A DNA stretch of 64,000 nt from JBFWWP01 sp050246115 (lineage in GTDB: Bacteria; Planctomycetota; UBA8108; UBA1146; JAJFFE01). Position numbers and translations under genes: made by a program. Shown one piece after another: positions 8,468 to 17,367 of the stretch. The stretch lies in the NCBI GenBank assembly GCA_050246115.1, contig JBFWWP010000025.1, positions 25,059-89,058 of the forward strand, given 5' to 3'. The notes under the pieces were generated by a model. It saw only the letters and a program-made list of their open reading frames with translations. It searched no databases and was not told the DNA's origin. Within the stretch, counting starts at the first letter, position 1. Every line of letters starts with the position of its first letter.

Positions 8468-9124
8468 ATGAGTTTCACCGACGCTCCAGCGAATAATGAC
8501 GACCCTGATCCGTTGACCTGGAGCGACGACGAAGTCGCCGACCAGCAAGACAAGCTCCTGGTTCAGGCGGCGCTCGGGGGTGACGCAGAGGCCTTCGGGC
8601 AGCTCTTCGAGCGCTACCGCGAGCGGATCTTCCGGGTGTTGTGCGGGGTCGTTCGGCATCGCGAAGATGCCCTCGAAGCCACTCAGGACGTGTTCGTGAA
8701 GATCTACCGCGCGCTACCCCGATTCGATCCGGCAGGGCGATTCTTCACTTGGGCCTATCGCATCGCCGTGAACCAGGGCATCGACCGGCTACGCAGTCGC
8801 AAGACGCGCAAGGAACACTCTCTCGACGGGGTCGACCGGCTGGACCCGACCGAGCCACTGCACGGGCGAGCGCCGCTCGGGCCACCGGCCGAGCTCGAGC
8901 GGCGGGAGGTCATGGAGCGATTGGAGGCCGCGCTGGCCGGGCTGTCGAGCGATCAACGCACCGTGTTCCTGCTCTACTCGTTCGAGGGGTTGAGCTACAG
9001 CGAGATCGCGGAGGTCACGGAAGTGCCGATCGGCACGGTGATGTCGCGGCTGTTCTACGCGCGGCGGAAGCTGCGGGAGGAACTGCCCGCCGAGTGGGAC
9101 CCGGGCGGCCGCGAGGCCCGGTGA
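8468..9124 (+). CDS. ECF-type RNA polymerase sigma factor
   Basis: 218 residues from ATG 8468. Region 2 is seen at about 30-95 ('AFGQLFERYRERIFRVLCGV', 'EDALEATQDVFVKIYRALPR', 'FFTWAYRIAVNQGIDRLRSR') and region 4 at about 150-205 ('LSSDQRTVFLLYSFEGLSYS', 'EIAEVTEVPIGTVMSRLFYA'). There is no region 3, so it is an extracytoplasmic-function sigma factor directing RNA polymerase to a stress-type regulon. Downstream by 59 bp is a gene for a zinc-binding membrane anti-sigma factor, the usual partner, and then a secreted protein; together they form one operon. The inducing signal is not evident from sequence. Confidence 0.92.
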   Translation: MSFTDAPANNDDPDPLTWSDDEVADQQDKLLVQAALGGDAEAFGQLFERYRERIFRVLCGVVRHREDALEATQDVFVKIYRALPRFDPAGRFFTWAYRIAVNQGIDRLRSRKTRKEHSLDGVDRLDPTEPLHGRAPLGPPAELERREVMERLEAALAGLSSDQRTVFLLYSFEGLSYSEIAEVTEVPIGTVMSRLFYARRKLREELPAEWDPGGREAR

Positions 9125-9183
9125 GAAGCGATCGTCGACAGGTTCGAGAGCACGGAGCACGGGTCGCGGCGGGAACGGGAGCC

Positions 9184-9813
9184 ATGAGAGACGAGTTACT
9201 GAACCCGGCGGACACCGAGTGTGCGACGATCCGACGCCTCATGCTCACGGCGCAGGAGCGCGACCTCAGCGACTTCGAGGCGGCGCGCGTCGAGCGCCAC
9301 GTCAACGAGTGTCGCGCCTGCACGGAGATCCTCGAGGGAACGGGCGACGCCACACCGAGCGAAGCGCCGGGGCAGCGGTTCGTGCCGACTCCCAGCGAGG
9401 AGGAGTGGGCACGGGTGAAGGCGGGAATCTGGAGCGACCTGGGGCTCGACCGCGGGATGTCGCATGCACGCCCAAGGACGACGGTTGCCCGACCGAGCGC
9501 CGGCAATGGGGCAAGCGTGCCGCGCGCCGTGGCGGGCGGTGAACCCGCGCCGCCGGCAAGTCTCCCGCGCACTCGGCTCGTCGCGCGACTCTGGCGCTTC
9601 GTCGGCCCGGCGGCGGCGGGGCTGGCCATCGGCTGGCTCATGTTCCATCAGCCCTCCTCGAAAACACCGGGTGGCGACCCCGGCGGCGACCCCTCGTCGG
9701 TCCCCACGGCGATCGCGGCCGAGATTCTGGAACTCGGCGACGGCCAGGACTTCGTGATCCTGACCGGCGACGATGAGGACGGGGTTGTGATCCTCATGAC
9801 GACTTCGGGTTGA
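9184..9813 (+). CDS. Membrane zinc-type anti-sigma factor (zf-HC2)
   Basis: 209 residues. The N-terminal domain has the ZAS motif His39-x3-Cys43-x2-Cys46 ('RHVNECRACTEIL'), which in this family binds zinc and clasps the ECF sigma factor. A Pro/Ala-rich linker leads to one membrane helix at about 140-158 ('FVGPAAAGLAIGWLMF') and an outside domain of about 50 residues that ends in acidic strands ('LGDGQDFVILTGDDEDGVVI'). The topology suggests that an envelope signal releases the sigma factor encoded just upstream. The gene is close-packed with the sigma gene and a secreted protein gene. Confidence 0.85.
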   Translation: MRDELLNPADTECATIRRLMLTAQERDLSDFEAARVERHVNECRACTEILEGTGDATPSEAPGQRFVPTPSEEEWARVKAGIWSDLGLDRGMSHARPRTTVARPSAGNGASVPRAVAGGEPAPPASLPRTRLVARLWRFVGPAAAGLAIGWLMFHQPSSKTPGGDPGGDPSSVPTAIAAEILELGDGQDFVILTGDDEDGVVILMTTSG

Positions 9814-9902
9814 TCCCGACCACCCGAATGGAAAGGATGGGCTTGTCGTCACCCCCTGTGGGAACCGACGACGACGCAGGCTCGAACCGGTGAGGATTCC
9901 AA

Positions 9903-10397
9903 ATGAAGCGAGCGTTGACGGCGAAACTCCTTGTCGGGTCCATCGTGGGGTTGGTGGTTTCTCAGTTCCTCGCTCCCGTGGTGCCGCCCGTTGCCACAGC
10001 CCAAGATGCGCCGGCGCCGGCCAAGAACGAGTTCACGCTCTATCACGTCGTCGGTGCGGCCGCTGAGGAGATCAGCGTCCCGCCCGCGCTCGAGTCGCTG
10101 CGCAAGTCACTGGTCTCGAAGACCAACCGCAAAGCCTTCCAACTGTTGGGCACGCCCGCGAGCCTCACGCTATCGGTCGGCAAGTCGGCCACGGTGCCGA
10201 TCCCGAACAAACTCGGCAAGATCCAGCTCACGCTCGACGCCGAGGGTAAGATCGAAGTGGTGATGTTCGGCGCCGACGACAAGCGCCAAGGTGCCATCGC
10301 ATCGCGCGTGTTCCCGGTGGTGTGGCTGAACGACAAGATCAAGACCCAGAAGGGCGACTACATCTTGGTCCTCGATCGGAAGAAGGACGAGTCCTAG
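9903..10397 (+). CDS. Small exported protein of sigma-factor operon, unknown function
   Basis: 164 residues. An N-terminal signal peptide ('LLVGSIVGLVVSQFLAPVVPPVATAQ') with a cleavage-like AxA site predicts export. The rest is a mostly beta, lysine-containing domain without recognised motifs ('GKSATVPIPNKLGKIQLTLD', 'GDYILVLDRKKDES'). It follows the anti-sigma gene by 89 bp and is probably co-transcribed, so it may be a target or a sensor component of the ECF system. No enzyme signature or metal motif was recognised. Confidence 0.7.
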   Translation: MKRALTAKLLVGSIVGLVVSQFLAPVVPPVATAQDAPAPAKNEFTLYHVVGAAAEEISVPPALESLRKSLVSKTNRKAFQLLGTPASLTLSVGKSATVPIPNKLGKIQLTLDAEGKIEVVMFGADDKRQGAIASRVFPVVWLNDKIKTQKGDYILVLDRKKDES

Positions 10398-10439
10398 CAG
10401 GCGGTCGCAGAACCGCTGTCGACCGGCGAATTGGCGGTA

Positions 10440-11438
10440 TCACGAGGTCGGCTCGACGCCCAGTTGCCGGGCTTCCTCTTCGGTGTCGATGTCGAATGCG
10501 AGCCCCTGCAGATCGACGATGGGAATCCTCACGCTCGCCTCCGGATGCCGCTCCAGGTAGCGCGACTTCACCGCCATACGGGTGAGGATGGCCTCGAGTT
10601 CCGTCACGGCCAACGCACCCTCGCGAAACGCTCGCGCGGCCGCCCACCCATGTCGCACCACGGAGTACGTGAAGGTGGGCGGGCGAAGCGCTAGCAGCTC
10701 CAGCCCATCCTGAAACCACAAGTGAGGGAGTAGCTGGGCGATCATGAAGCGTCGGCGAAAACGGATGCTGCGGTTGCGAGAGCGATAGGCGACTCGGGCG
10801 AGGCGATAGAGAAACCGCAGGCGCAAGCCGGCTGGACGCACCACCGCGAAGTGCCCAGGAAGCATCGTCACGATCGCCTCGGGTCCGACCCGCAGTCGGT
10901 AACCCGGCTTCCAAGCGAAGGCCCCGAGACCGACCCGGTCTTCGGGGACGCGCACGCCCGGACACCAGATGCTGCTCCCCGGATCCTCGCGGTAGAGCGC
11001 GATCAACTGCACGAGTTCTTCGTGGGTCGGGAGGACATCGCAGGTAATGAACGCCACCGGCGCCCCCGGGTGCTCGGCTTGCACGGTCTCGATGGCGAGC
11101 CGCACGTTGCCGTCGAACGACACGTCGGTATCGATCACCGGCACCCTCGTCGACGGACCGCGGTAGACCCGGGCAGGCCCAGCGATCAGGATCGGTCCGA
11201 ACGCGCCACACCCTTCGAGTCGCTCGACGAGCCGGGAGATCAGGGTGCGGCCGCCGATGCGTAGCGTCGCGCCTTTGTAGCCCGCCACCGGGCGATGGTC
11301 GGTGGCTGCTCGGCGCGGCAGGCGTGTCGGCCGCGCGTCCGCGCCCGCGAGAATCACCAGGGGAATGGGCGCGGGCGCTGGCCGGAAACTCGCCACGGAA
11401 ATCGATTCGGAACTATCGGAACCAGCGAAACTCTTCAT
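10440..11438 (-). CDS. MobA/GlmU-like nucleotidyltransferase-fold protein
   Basis: 332 residues from ATG 11438; an upstream in-frame extension has no coding character. Residues about 17-150 look like an NTP-transferase Rossmann-type domain: 'PLVILAGADARPTRLPRRAA' resembles LAGGxGxRxxP but the second Gly of the NTP loop is replaced, then 'GGRTLISRLVERLEGCGAFG', and 'PVAFITCDVLPTHEELVQLI' where D is the metal-binding Asp of 'xxDxP'. The C-terminal half is Arg/Leu-rich and of unknown type ('DIDTEEEARQLGVE' at the end resembles the 'DIDTPEDL' tail of MobA-like proteins). Substrate unknown. Convergent with the ECF operon and divergent from the hom operon. Confidence 0.65.
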   Translation of the reverse strand: MKSFAGSDSSESISVASFRPAPAPIPLVILAGADARPTRLPRRAATDHRPVAGYKGATLRIGGRTLISRLVERLEGCGAFGPILIAGPARVYRGPSTRVPVIDTDVSFDGNVRLAIETVQAEHPGAPVAFITCDVLPTHEELVQLIALYREDPGSSIWCPGVRVPEDRVGLGAFAWKPGYRLRVGPEAIVTMLPGHFAVVRPAGLRLRFLYRLARVAYRSRNRSIRFRRRFMIAQLLPHLWFQDGLELLALRPPTFTYSVVRHGWAAARAFREGALAVTELEAILTRMAVKSRYLERHPEASVRIPIVDLQGLAFDIDTEEEARQLGVEPTS

Positions 11439-11554
11439 GAGGACCGATTGTCGTCCACGTTCCCGTGTCCCACAAGGCGCTACGCTCCGGAGGACGACGA
11501 AACCGTGGCGAGCGCCCCTGCCGAAGTCCGCCGAGGCGAGCCGATACAGAAGGC

Positions 11555-12877
11555 ATGACTCCCTACCGCATCGCTCTCCTTGGACTGGGCACGGTCGGCA
11601 CCGAGGTAGCTCACCTGGTGGACGCCGTGAACCAGCGCCGGTCAACGCACGGCGGCGCGCCGCTGGCGATCGTCGGGATCGGGGTCCGGGATCGCTCGAA
11701 GCCGCGAAGGTTGCCGGTAGGCACCGATCCGAGGATCGTGACGACCGACCTCATGAGTCTAGCCACACGACCCGACGTCGACCTCGTGGTCGAACTGATC
11801 GGGGGGGTGGATCCGGCCGCCGTGCTGATCGAGGCCGCTCTGGGGGCCGATAAGGACGTCGTCACGGCCAACAAGGCACTGCTCGCCGAGCGCGGGGAAG
11901 CCCTCTTTGCGCTGGCCGCGCGGCGTAAACGCCAACTCCTGTGCGAGGCCGCGGTCGCCGGGGCGGTCCCAATCCTCCACGTGTTGCGCGACTCCCTGCC
12001 TGCCGGTCAGGTTCAGCGACTCACCGCCATCCTCAACGGCACCTCGAACTACGTCCTCGACCAACTCGGGGCGGGGATGCTGACGGCCGAAGCGATCGAC
12101 TGCGCGCGCCGCGCCGGTTTCGCCGAAGCTGACCCCACGCTCGATCTCGACGGCACGGACGCTGCGCACAAGCTGGCCCTGCTGGCACGGATCCTGACCG
12201 GACGCCGCGTCGACTTCCGCCGCGTCGCGCGCCGAGGTATCGTCGGCCTGGCTCACGTCGATCTCGCGTTCGGTGCCCGGCGCCGGTGGCAGCTGCGACT
12301 CATCGCGCGCTTCGAGAACCTCTCCGAGGGCAGAGCGGCGCTCGGCGTGTACCCCGCTTGGGTGCGCGACGACACGCCCTTCGCCAGCGTGCGAAACGAA
12401 CAGAACGCCGTGCTCGTCTGCGGGCAACCGTTCGGAACGCTGTTCTTCAGCGGCAAGGGCGCAGGGGGCGGGCCAACCGCGAGCAGCGTCTTGGCCGACA
12501 TCTTCCGCGCCGCGCGGGGCGAGGGCACGGTGAGCCAAGCGTCCGGCGATCTCGAGATCGAAGACCCGGAGGCGGTTGCCGCGCGTTACTCCGTTCGCTT
12601 CGAAGTTCCGGATCGACCCGGCATTCTCGGGCGCATCGCGAGCACGCTCGGTCGCCACGACGTCAGTATCGCCGCGGTGGAGCAACCCGACACGACGCCC
12701 CGCGCGGTCGCGCACGTGCACCTCCTCACACACTCGGTTGCTCGACCGCGCCTCGACGCTGCGCTGGCCGAGGTCGCGCTGGATCCGATGTTCGGGCCCA
12801 CGTCGGGGGTCGGCTCGACGCAGCGCGACCAACCGGTGTGCGTACGCGTCGAGGACGCCGAAGGAGAGGGCGCATGA
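11555..12877 (+). CDS. hom: Homoserine dehydrogenase
   Basis: 440 residues. N-terminal NAD(P)-binding motif 'ALLGLGTVGTEVAHLV' at about 6-21, central 'VTANKALLAERG' (the V(T/V)ANK motif), and 'GTSNYVLDQLGAGMLTAEAI...GFAEADPTLDLDGTDAAHK', the family's substrate-binding signature. A C-terminal ACT domain at about 350-425 ('VRFEVPDRPGILGRIASTLG') suggests feedback control by an amino acid. The enzyme reduces aspartate semialdehyde to homoserine in the cytoplasm. It is the first gene of a four-gene operon and overlaps thrC by four bases (ATGA). ATG 11555 chosen because the dinucleotide motif follows directly. Confidence 0.96.
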   Translation: MTPYRIALLGLGTVGTEVAHLVDAVNQRRSTHGGAPLAIVGIGVRDRSKPRRLPVGTDPRIVTTDLMSLATRPDVDLVVELIGGVDPAAVLIEAALGADKDVVTANKALLAERGEALFALAARRKRQLLCEAAVAGAVPILHVLRDSLPAGQVQRLTAILNGTSNYVLDQLGAGMLTAEAIDCARRAGFAEADPTLDLDGTDAAHKLALLARILTGRRVDFRRVARRGIVGLAHVDLAFGARRRWQLRLIARFENLSEGRAALGVYPAWVRDDTPFASVRNEQNAVLVCGQPFGTLFFSGKGAGGGPTASSVLADIFRAARGEGTVSQASGDLEIEDPEAVAARYSVRFEVPDRPGILGRIASTLGRHDVSIAAVEQPDTTPRAVAHVHLLTHSVARPRLDAALAEVALDPMFGPTSGVGSTQRDQPVCVRVEDAEGEGA

Positions 12878-13935
12878 CGGGCCTGATCGAACGTTGGCGC
12901 GCGTGGCTCCCGGTCACCCAACGCACCCCGGTGATCTCGCTCGAGGAGGGCGGCACACCGCTCATTCGCTGTCCAGGTCTCGAGCGCATCGTGGGGAATG
13001 AGCGGCAGGTGTTCGTCAAGTACGAGGGAGCCAACCCCACGGGCTCGTTCAAGGACCGTGGAATGACCTTGGCGATCTCGAAAGCCTTGGAAGAAGGTTG
13101 CTCCGGGATCCTGTGCGCGTCCACGGGCAACACTTCGGCCTCGGCCGCCGCCTATGCGGCGCGCGCCCAGATCCCGTGCTTCGTCGTGCTCCCCGCGGGC
13201 CAGGTGGCCTCGGGCAAGTTGGCCCAAGCGGTAGTGCACGGAGCGCGGATCATCCCGATCGAAGGCAACTTCGACACGGCCCTGGAACTGGTTCTCGAAG
13301 TCGCTGGGAACCGGCGTCTGACGCTGGTCAACTCGCTCAACCCGTATCGGATCCAGGGGCAGAAGACGGTCGCCTTCGAGATCGCGGAAGCGCTGGGACG
13401 CTGTCCGGATGCGCACTTCCTGCCGGTCGGCAACGCCGGCAACATCACGGCGACGTGGCTCGGCTATCGCGAACTCGCCGCACACCCAACGGGCGGCACG
13501 TCCCCCCGCATGATGGGCTACCAGGCCAGCGGCGCGGCGCCGATCGTACGGGGCGCGCCGGTGCCAAACCCGGAAACACTGGCCACTGCGATCCGCATCG
13601 GCAACCCCGCCTCTTGGACCGGAGCCACTGAAGCTGCCGCCGCCTCGCACGGCGTGATCGAAGCCGTCACCGACGAGCAGATTCTGGGCGCCTACCTCCA
13701 CCTGGCTCGCGTCGAGGGCGTCTTCTGCGAACCGTCGTCGGCCGCCGGCGTCGCCGGACTCCTCGAGCGCGCGCGGACGGGCGACCTACCGGTGCCGCCG
13801 GGCGGTATCATCGTGTGCACGCTCACGGGGAATGGCCTCAAGGCGCCCGAAACGGCAATGGCGGGAGCCAGCTTGGGGGACGCGATCCCGGCCACGCTCG
13901 CCGCGCTCCAATCCCGCATGGACGACCCCAATTGA
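12874..13935 (+). CDS. thrC: Threonine synthase
   Basis: 353 residues, start overlapping the hom stop by four bases. It is a fold-type II PLP enzyme of the short bacterial ThrC class: the PLP lysine is Lys60 in 'NPTGSFKDRGM', with 'CASTGNTSASAAAYAAR' for phosphate and substrate contacts, and 'LPVGNAGNITATWLGY' as the glycine loop that holds the cofactor phosphate. It converts O-phosphohomoserine to threonine. The gene order hom-thrC-thrB-lysC places the whole threonine branch under one promoter. Length and motifs are normal. Confidence 0.96.
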   Translation: MTGLIERWRAWLPVTQRTPVISLEEGGTPLIRCPGLERIVGNERQVFVKYEGANPTGSFKDRGMTLAISKALEEGCSGILCASTGNTSASAAAYAARAQIPCFVVLPAGQVASGKLAQAVVHGARIIPIEGNFDTALELVLEVAGNRRLTLVNSLNPYRIQGQKTVAFEIAEALGRCPDAHFLPVGNAGNITATWLGYRELAAHPTGGTSPRMMGYQASGAAPIVRGAPVPNPETLATAIRIGNPASWTGATEAAAASHGVIEAVTDEQILGAYLHLARVEGVFCEPSSAAGVAGLLERARTGDLPVPPGGIIVCTLTGNGLKAPETAMAGASLGDAIPATLAALQSRMDDPN

Positions 13936-14008
13936 ACACTCGGACGTCAGTGCGGGCGCGCGCTCGGGTCAGCGGACCCGAGAAGCGAGGAATAGACGGG
14001 TGGATGAG

Positions 14009-14935
14009 ATGAGTCGCAAGTTCCTGGTCTCCGCGCCGGCCTCGACGTCCAACCTCGGCCCTGGCTTCGACACCTTGGGGCTGGCCGTCGAACTCGGGCT
14101 CGAGCTTCACTTCGAACTCGATCACCCGGCCGGCTTCGGCGTCACACTCGTTGGCGAAGGACACGACATCTTGCCCTCGGACGAGCGCAACGGTGTCCTC
14201 AAGGTGGCGCGCGAGATCGCCGGCGCCGCAGTCGATCGCACGCGCTGGCGCATCACCAGCAACATCCCCGTCGCCCGCGGGCTCGGATCTTCCGCCGCAG
14301 CGCGCGCTGCCGGCCTCGCCGCGGGCTACTTGCTCCGCGACGGTCGGTTGCCACCGCGTCATGCGGTGTTCCAACGCGTGGCGCGCGACGAGAACCACCC
14401 AGACAACGCCGCGGCCACCGTGTTCGGCGGCTTTCGCGTTTCGGGTCGCGATCGCATGGGCAATTGGGAAACCTGGCCCGGGATCATCGCGGACTGGCAG
14501 GTTCGCCTCCTGGTCGTGGTCCCCGATGTCCCCGTGTCCACGCAGCAGGCGCGGTCGCTGCTCCCGCAGACCTATGCGCGGGCCGCTGCCGTTCGCAACC
14601 TCCAGTGCCTCTCGACCTTGCTGTCCGGACTGGCGCGCGGCGACTGGGATGCCGTCCGTCGCGGTTGTCGTGACCAACTCCACGAACCCTATCGCCTGCC
14701 GTTGGTTCCCGGCCTCGCTGAGACCCTGGATCACCTGCGCGCGAGTCCGGCCACCGGTGGTGCGTACCTGAGTGGCGCGGGGCCGACACTGATGGCATTC
14801 TTGCTCGACCCGGCCCGCGCGCAGGACGTCGGCCAAGACTGCGTCGCGCTGCTCGCGAACCATGGCACCGGCGCCACCACCAAGGTCATTGGACTACAGT
14901 CCAGCGGCCTGCTCGGCGAAGAGTTGGTGCCATGA
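14009..14935 (+). CDS. thrB: Homoserine kinase (GHMP family)
   Basis: 308 residues. GHMP-kinase motifs are present in order: 'VSAPASTSNLGPGFDTLGLA' near the N terminus, the ATP loop 'PVARGLGSSAAARAAGLAAG' at about 87-106, and the C-terminal 'TGGAYLSGAGPTLMAFL' motif. It phosphorylates homoserine for ThrC. Start is ATG 14009; upstream in-frame codons have no family counterpart. It lies 73 bp after thrC and its last codon overlaps lysC (ATGA). Confidence 0.95.
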   Translation: MSRKFLVSAPASTSNLGPGFDTLGLAVELGLELHFELDHPAGFGVTLVGEGHDILPSDERNGVLKVAREIAGAAVDRTRWRITSNIPVARGLGSSAAARAAGLAAGYLLRDGRLPPRHAVFQRVARDENHPDNAAATVFGGFRVSGRDRMGNWETWPGIIADWQVRLLVVVPDVPVSTQQARSLLPQTYARAAAVRNLQCLSTLLSGLARGDWDAVRRGCRDQLHEPYRLPLVPGLAETLDHLRASPATGGAYLSGAGPTLMAFLLDPARAQDVGQDCVALLANHGTGATTKVIGLQSSGLLGEELVP

Positions 14936-16158
14936 GCGAGGGGCCGGTTTGGGTGCAGAAGTACGGCGGTTCGAGCGTCGCTACGCCGGATCTCATGCGA
15001 GGTGCGGCGGCCCGCATCGCCCGGGTGCGCGAGCGGGGATATCGCCTCGTGGTCGTCGTCTCGGCCATGGGCGACACGACCGATCACCTCCTGGCGCTCG
15101 CCCACTCGATCTCGCGGCATCCTCAGCGACGCGAGTTGGACGTACTGCTCTCTGCCGGCGAACTGCAGTCCATGGCCCTGCTCGTCATGGCGCTCCACGA
15201 AATCGGCGTCCCGGCGATCTCGTTCACCGGCCAACAAGTCGGCATCTACACGGACCGATGCCACTCGGCCGCGCGCATTCAGCGTATCGACGGCGCACGC
15301 ATTCGCGAACAGCTCGCGCGCGAGCGCGTCGTCGTCGTCGCCGGCTTCCAAGGCGTGACCGAGGACGAGCACATCACGACGCTGGGTCGCGGCGGCTCCG
15401 ACACCAGTGCGGTCGCCCTCGCGGCGGCCCTCGGCGCAGCCGAGTGCGAGGTGCTCACCGACGTCGAGGCCGTCTTCACCAGCGATCCACGCGTGGTCCC
15501 GAGTGCACGTCGCATCGATCGCATTTCCTACGACGAGATGCTGGAGATGGCCAACCACGGCGCCCGCGTGATGCACGGGCGAGCCGTCGACCTCGCACGA
15601 CGCTACTCGGTTCCGCTCGTCGTCGGCTCGGCGACTCGAGAGCAGCCCGGCACCCGCATCGTGGCCAGTGAAAGAGGAGCAGCGATGGAGTCAGTGGTGG
15701 TTCGCGCGGTGACCCAGGATCCCGCTGTGGTCAAGATCTCCGTCTTGCAAGTCCCGGATCAGCCGGGCATCGCCGCCAAGCTTTTCACGATCCTCGGCGA
15801 GCAGGGCGTCAATATTCGGCTGATCGTCCAGGCGCAAAGCCATCACGGCGTCAACGACATCACTTTCATCGTTCCCAGCGAAAGCTCGATCCCCGACGAG
15901 GTTCTGGAACGCGCGGTCGCGGCCGTCGGCGGGGCGAGCTACCTCGTGGACGATCAGATCGGGTTGCTCTCGGTCATCGGCGAGGGCATCAACCAAGAAC
16001 CTGGCGTTGCCGGGCGCATCTTCTCGATCCTGGCCGACGAGGGCATCAACATCGACGTCATCACGTCATCGAATCTGTACATCTCGTGTGTCGTACCCAA
16101 AGCGAAACTCAATCGAGGAACCCAGGCCTTGCACGCCGGGCTCATCACCGTGGGCTAG
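14932..16158 (+). CDS. lysC: Aspartate kinase with two ACT domains
   Basis: 408 residues. The amino-acid kinase domain covers about 1-245, with 'VQKYGGSSVATPDLMRGAA' at the start, 'LLSAGELQSMALLVMAL' and 'VAGFQGVTEDEHITTLGRGG', 'SDTSAVALAAALGA'. Two ACT domains follow at about 265-400 ('VSVLQVPDQPGIAAKLF'-type, here 'ISVLQVPDQPGIAAKLFTIL', and 'LLSVIGEGINQEPGVAGRIF'), which in this family bind lysine and/or threonine for feedback inhibition. It makes aspartyl phosphate, the first step of the pathway, and completes the operon with hom, thrC and thrB. The start overlaps the thrB stop. Confidence 0.96.
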   Translation: MSEGPVWVQKYGGSSVATPDLMRGAAARIARVRERGYRLVVVVSAMGDTTDHLLALAHSISRHPQRRELDVLLSAGELQSMALLVMALHEIGVPAISFTGQQVGIYTDRCHSAARIQRIDGARIREQLARERVVVVAGFQGVTEDEHITTLGRGGSDTSAVALAAALGAAECEVLTDVEAVFTSDPRVVPSARRIDRISYDEMLEMANHGARVMHGRAVDLARRYSVPLVVGSATREQPGTRIVASERGAAMESVVVRAVTQDPAVVKISVLQVPDQPGIAAKLFTILGEQGVNIRLIVQAQSHHGVNDITFIVPSESSIPDEVLERAVAAVGGASYLVDDQIGLLSVIGEGINQEPGVAGRIFSILADEGINIDVITSSNLYISCVVPKAKLNRGTQALHAGLITVG

Positions 16159-16267
16159 CCCGCAGCCGCGCACTCACGAAGCAACTCCGAAGCTCAGCGA
16201 CGCAACGACTCAGGCCCCGTGCGGGCGTCGGTCCCGCAAGACGGGCCGACCCCAGAAAGTAGAGGCG

Positions 16268-16990
16268 ATGACCGAAACCTCGACCGCCCCGATCCGCTCC
16301 GAGGTGTGGAACCGCGATCGCAAGATCTACGTGGGGCTATTCCTGTTCCTGAGCACCATCATCTGCCTGTTGGCGATGGTGTTGGACGATACCGCCAACA
16401 AGGCGCACGGGTACGAACGGGAGGTGCTACTCCAAGAGTTCGCCTTCCAGGTGAACATCCCGGAGGAGGCACTGTACTACGACGCCGCCACTTTGGAGCA
16501 AGTCAGCGCGGTGCGGCGGGACAGCCTGGAGCGCCTTGGCATCGACTCCGTGCGACCTTACTTCCAGCTGCGGCACCCTCGCGAACGCTTGCTGTTCGAC
16601 GACCGCGGTGTGCCGATCGAGAGAGTTCCGCTCAGCGACGTGACCTCGCTGGTGCCGCTGTCGCTCGAACACAGCTGGATCCGCGAGTCGTTTCGCGCCT
16701 GTGCGATTCTATTCTCGGAGATGGAGTGCGGGGACGGCATCGGCGCCTTCCTCAAGGAGAACCCGGCGGTGTTCGACGAGCGCGTACGCCCGCACATGCT
16801 GCGATTGTTGGAATGTCGTCACCCGTGGCCGCGGCGCGGGGCGAGCCTGGTGCTCTACTCGATGGGAGATCGAGACGAAGCGCTGAAGGCGGTGTTCGAG
16901 AAACTCCTCGAGGACGGTCAGTGGCTGAACGAGGATGACCACGACCACATCCGCTCCCTGCTCGCGCGCGGTTGGCCGCTGACGAAGTAG
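16268..16990 (+). CDS. Single-pass membrane protein with HEAT-like C-terminal part, unknown function
   Basis: 240 residues from ATG 16268, preceded by AGAGG. One membrane helix at about 19-38 ('IYVGLFLFLSTIICLLAMVL') follows a short charged N terminus, giving an N-in signal-anchor. The outside part is rich in Glu/Arg/Leu; its last third ('RPHMLRLLECRHPWPRRGAS', 'ALKAVFEKLLEDGQWLNEDD') looks helical. It begins 110 bp after lysC but has no evident tie to amino-acid synthesis. No family recognised. Confidence 0.6.
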   Translation: MTETSTAPIRSEVWNRDRKIYVGLFLFLSTIICLLAMVLDDTANKAHGYEREVLLQEFAFQVNIPEEALYYDAATLEQVSAVRRDSLERLGIDSVRPYFQLRHPRERLLFDDRGVPIERVPLSDVTSLVPLSLEHSWIRESFRACAILFSEMECGDGIGAFLKENPAVFDERVRPHMLRLLECRHPWPRRGASLVLYSMGDRDEALKAVFEKLLEDGQWLNEDDHDHIRSLLARGWPLTK

Positions 16991-17367
16991 TCGACCCACC
17001 CACCGTTGGCGGCGGCGCGTCGAGCGCGGGCGTCGGTACTGCCGCGTCGTGAGGGGTTCGCGTACGCAAACCGCTGCGCCGTGCGGAGCGGCGACCTCTC
17101 CCGACTCGCGGTGGCGCCGGTCCCACCGCGCCGTCCGCCCAGCTCCCATCGCGCGCGCCCCGTAGCTCCGCGGCTTCCCGCGCACCCCGTCGAGTGGTAC
17201 GCTTGGCGCACACTGCCAAGGTCGATTCCCGACGAGCCAACCGTTCGCGGCCAACCGTTCGCGGCCAACCCTTCGCAGGACGGCACCGGGCACTCACGTG
17301 GCCGGGCCGGGAGCGCAGTTCGAGCAGCCGCCACGGAAAATCAGGAGCGAGAGGGTCCGTTACCAGC
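16991..17367. other. Intergenic region with a short tandem repeat
   Basis: 377 bp without a supported gene. A 14-bp unit CCAACCGTTCGCGG occurs at 17237-17250 and 17251-17264 and a truncated third copy ends at 17274. It sits about 95 bp before the coiled-coil gene, where a promoter or leader would lie. Nothing else recognised. Confidence 0.5.
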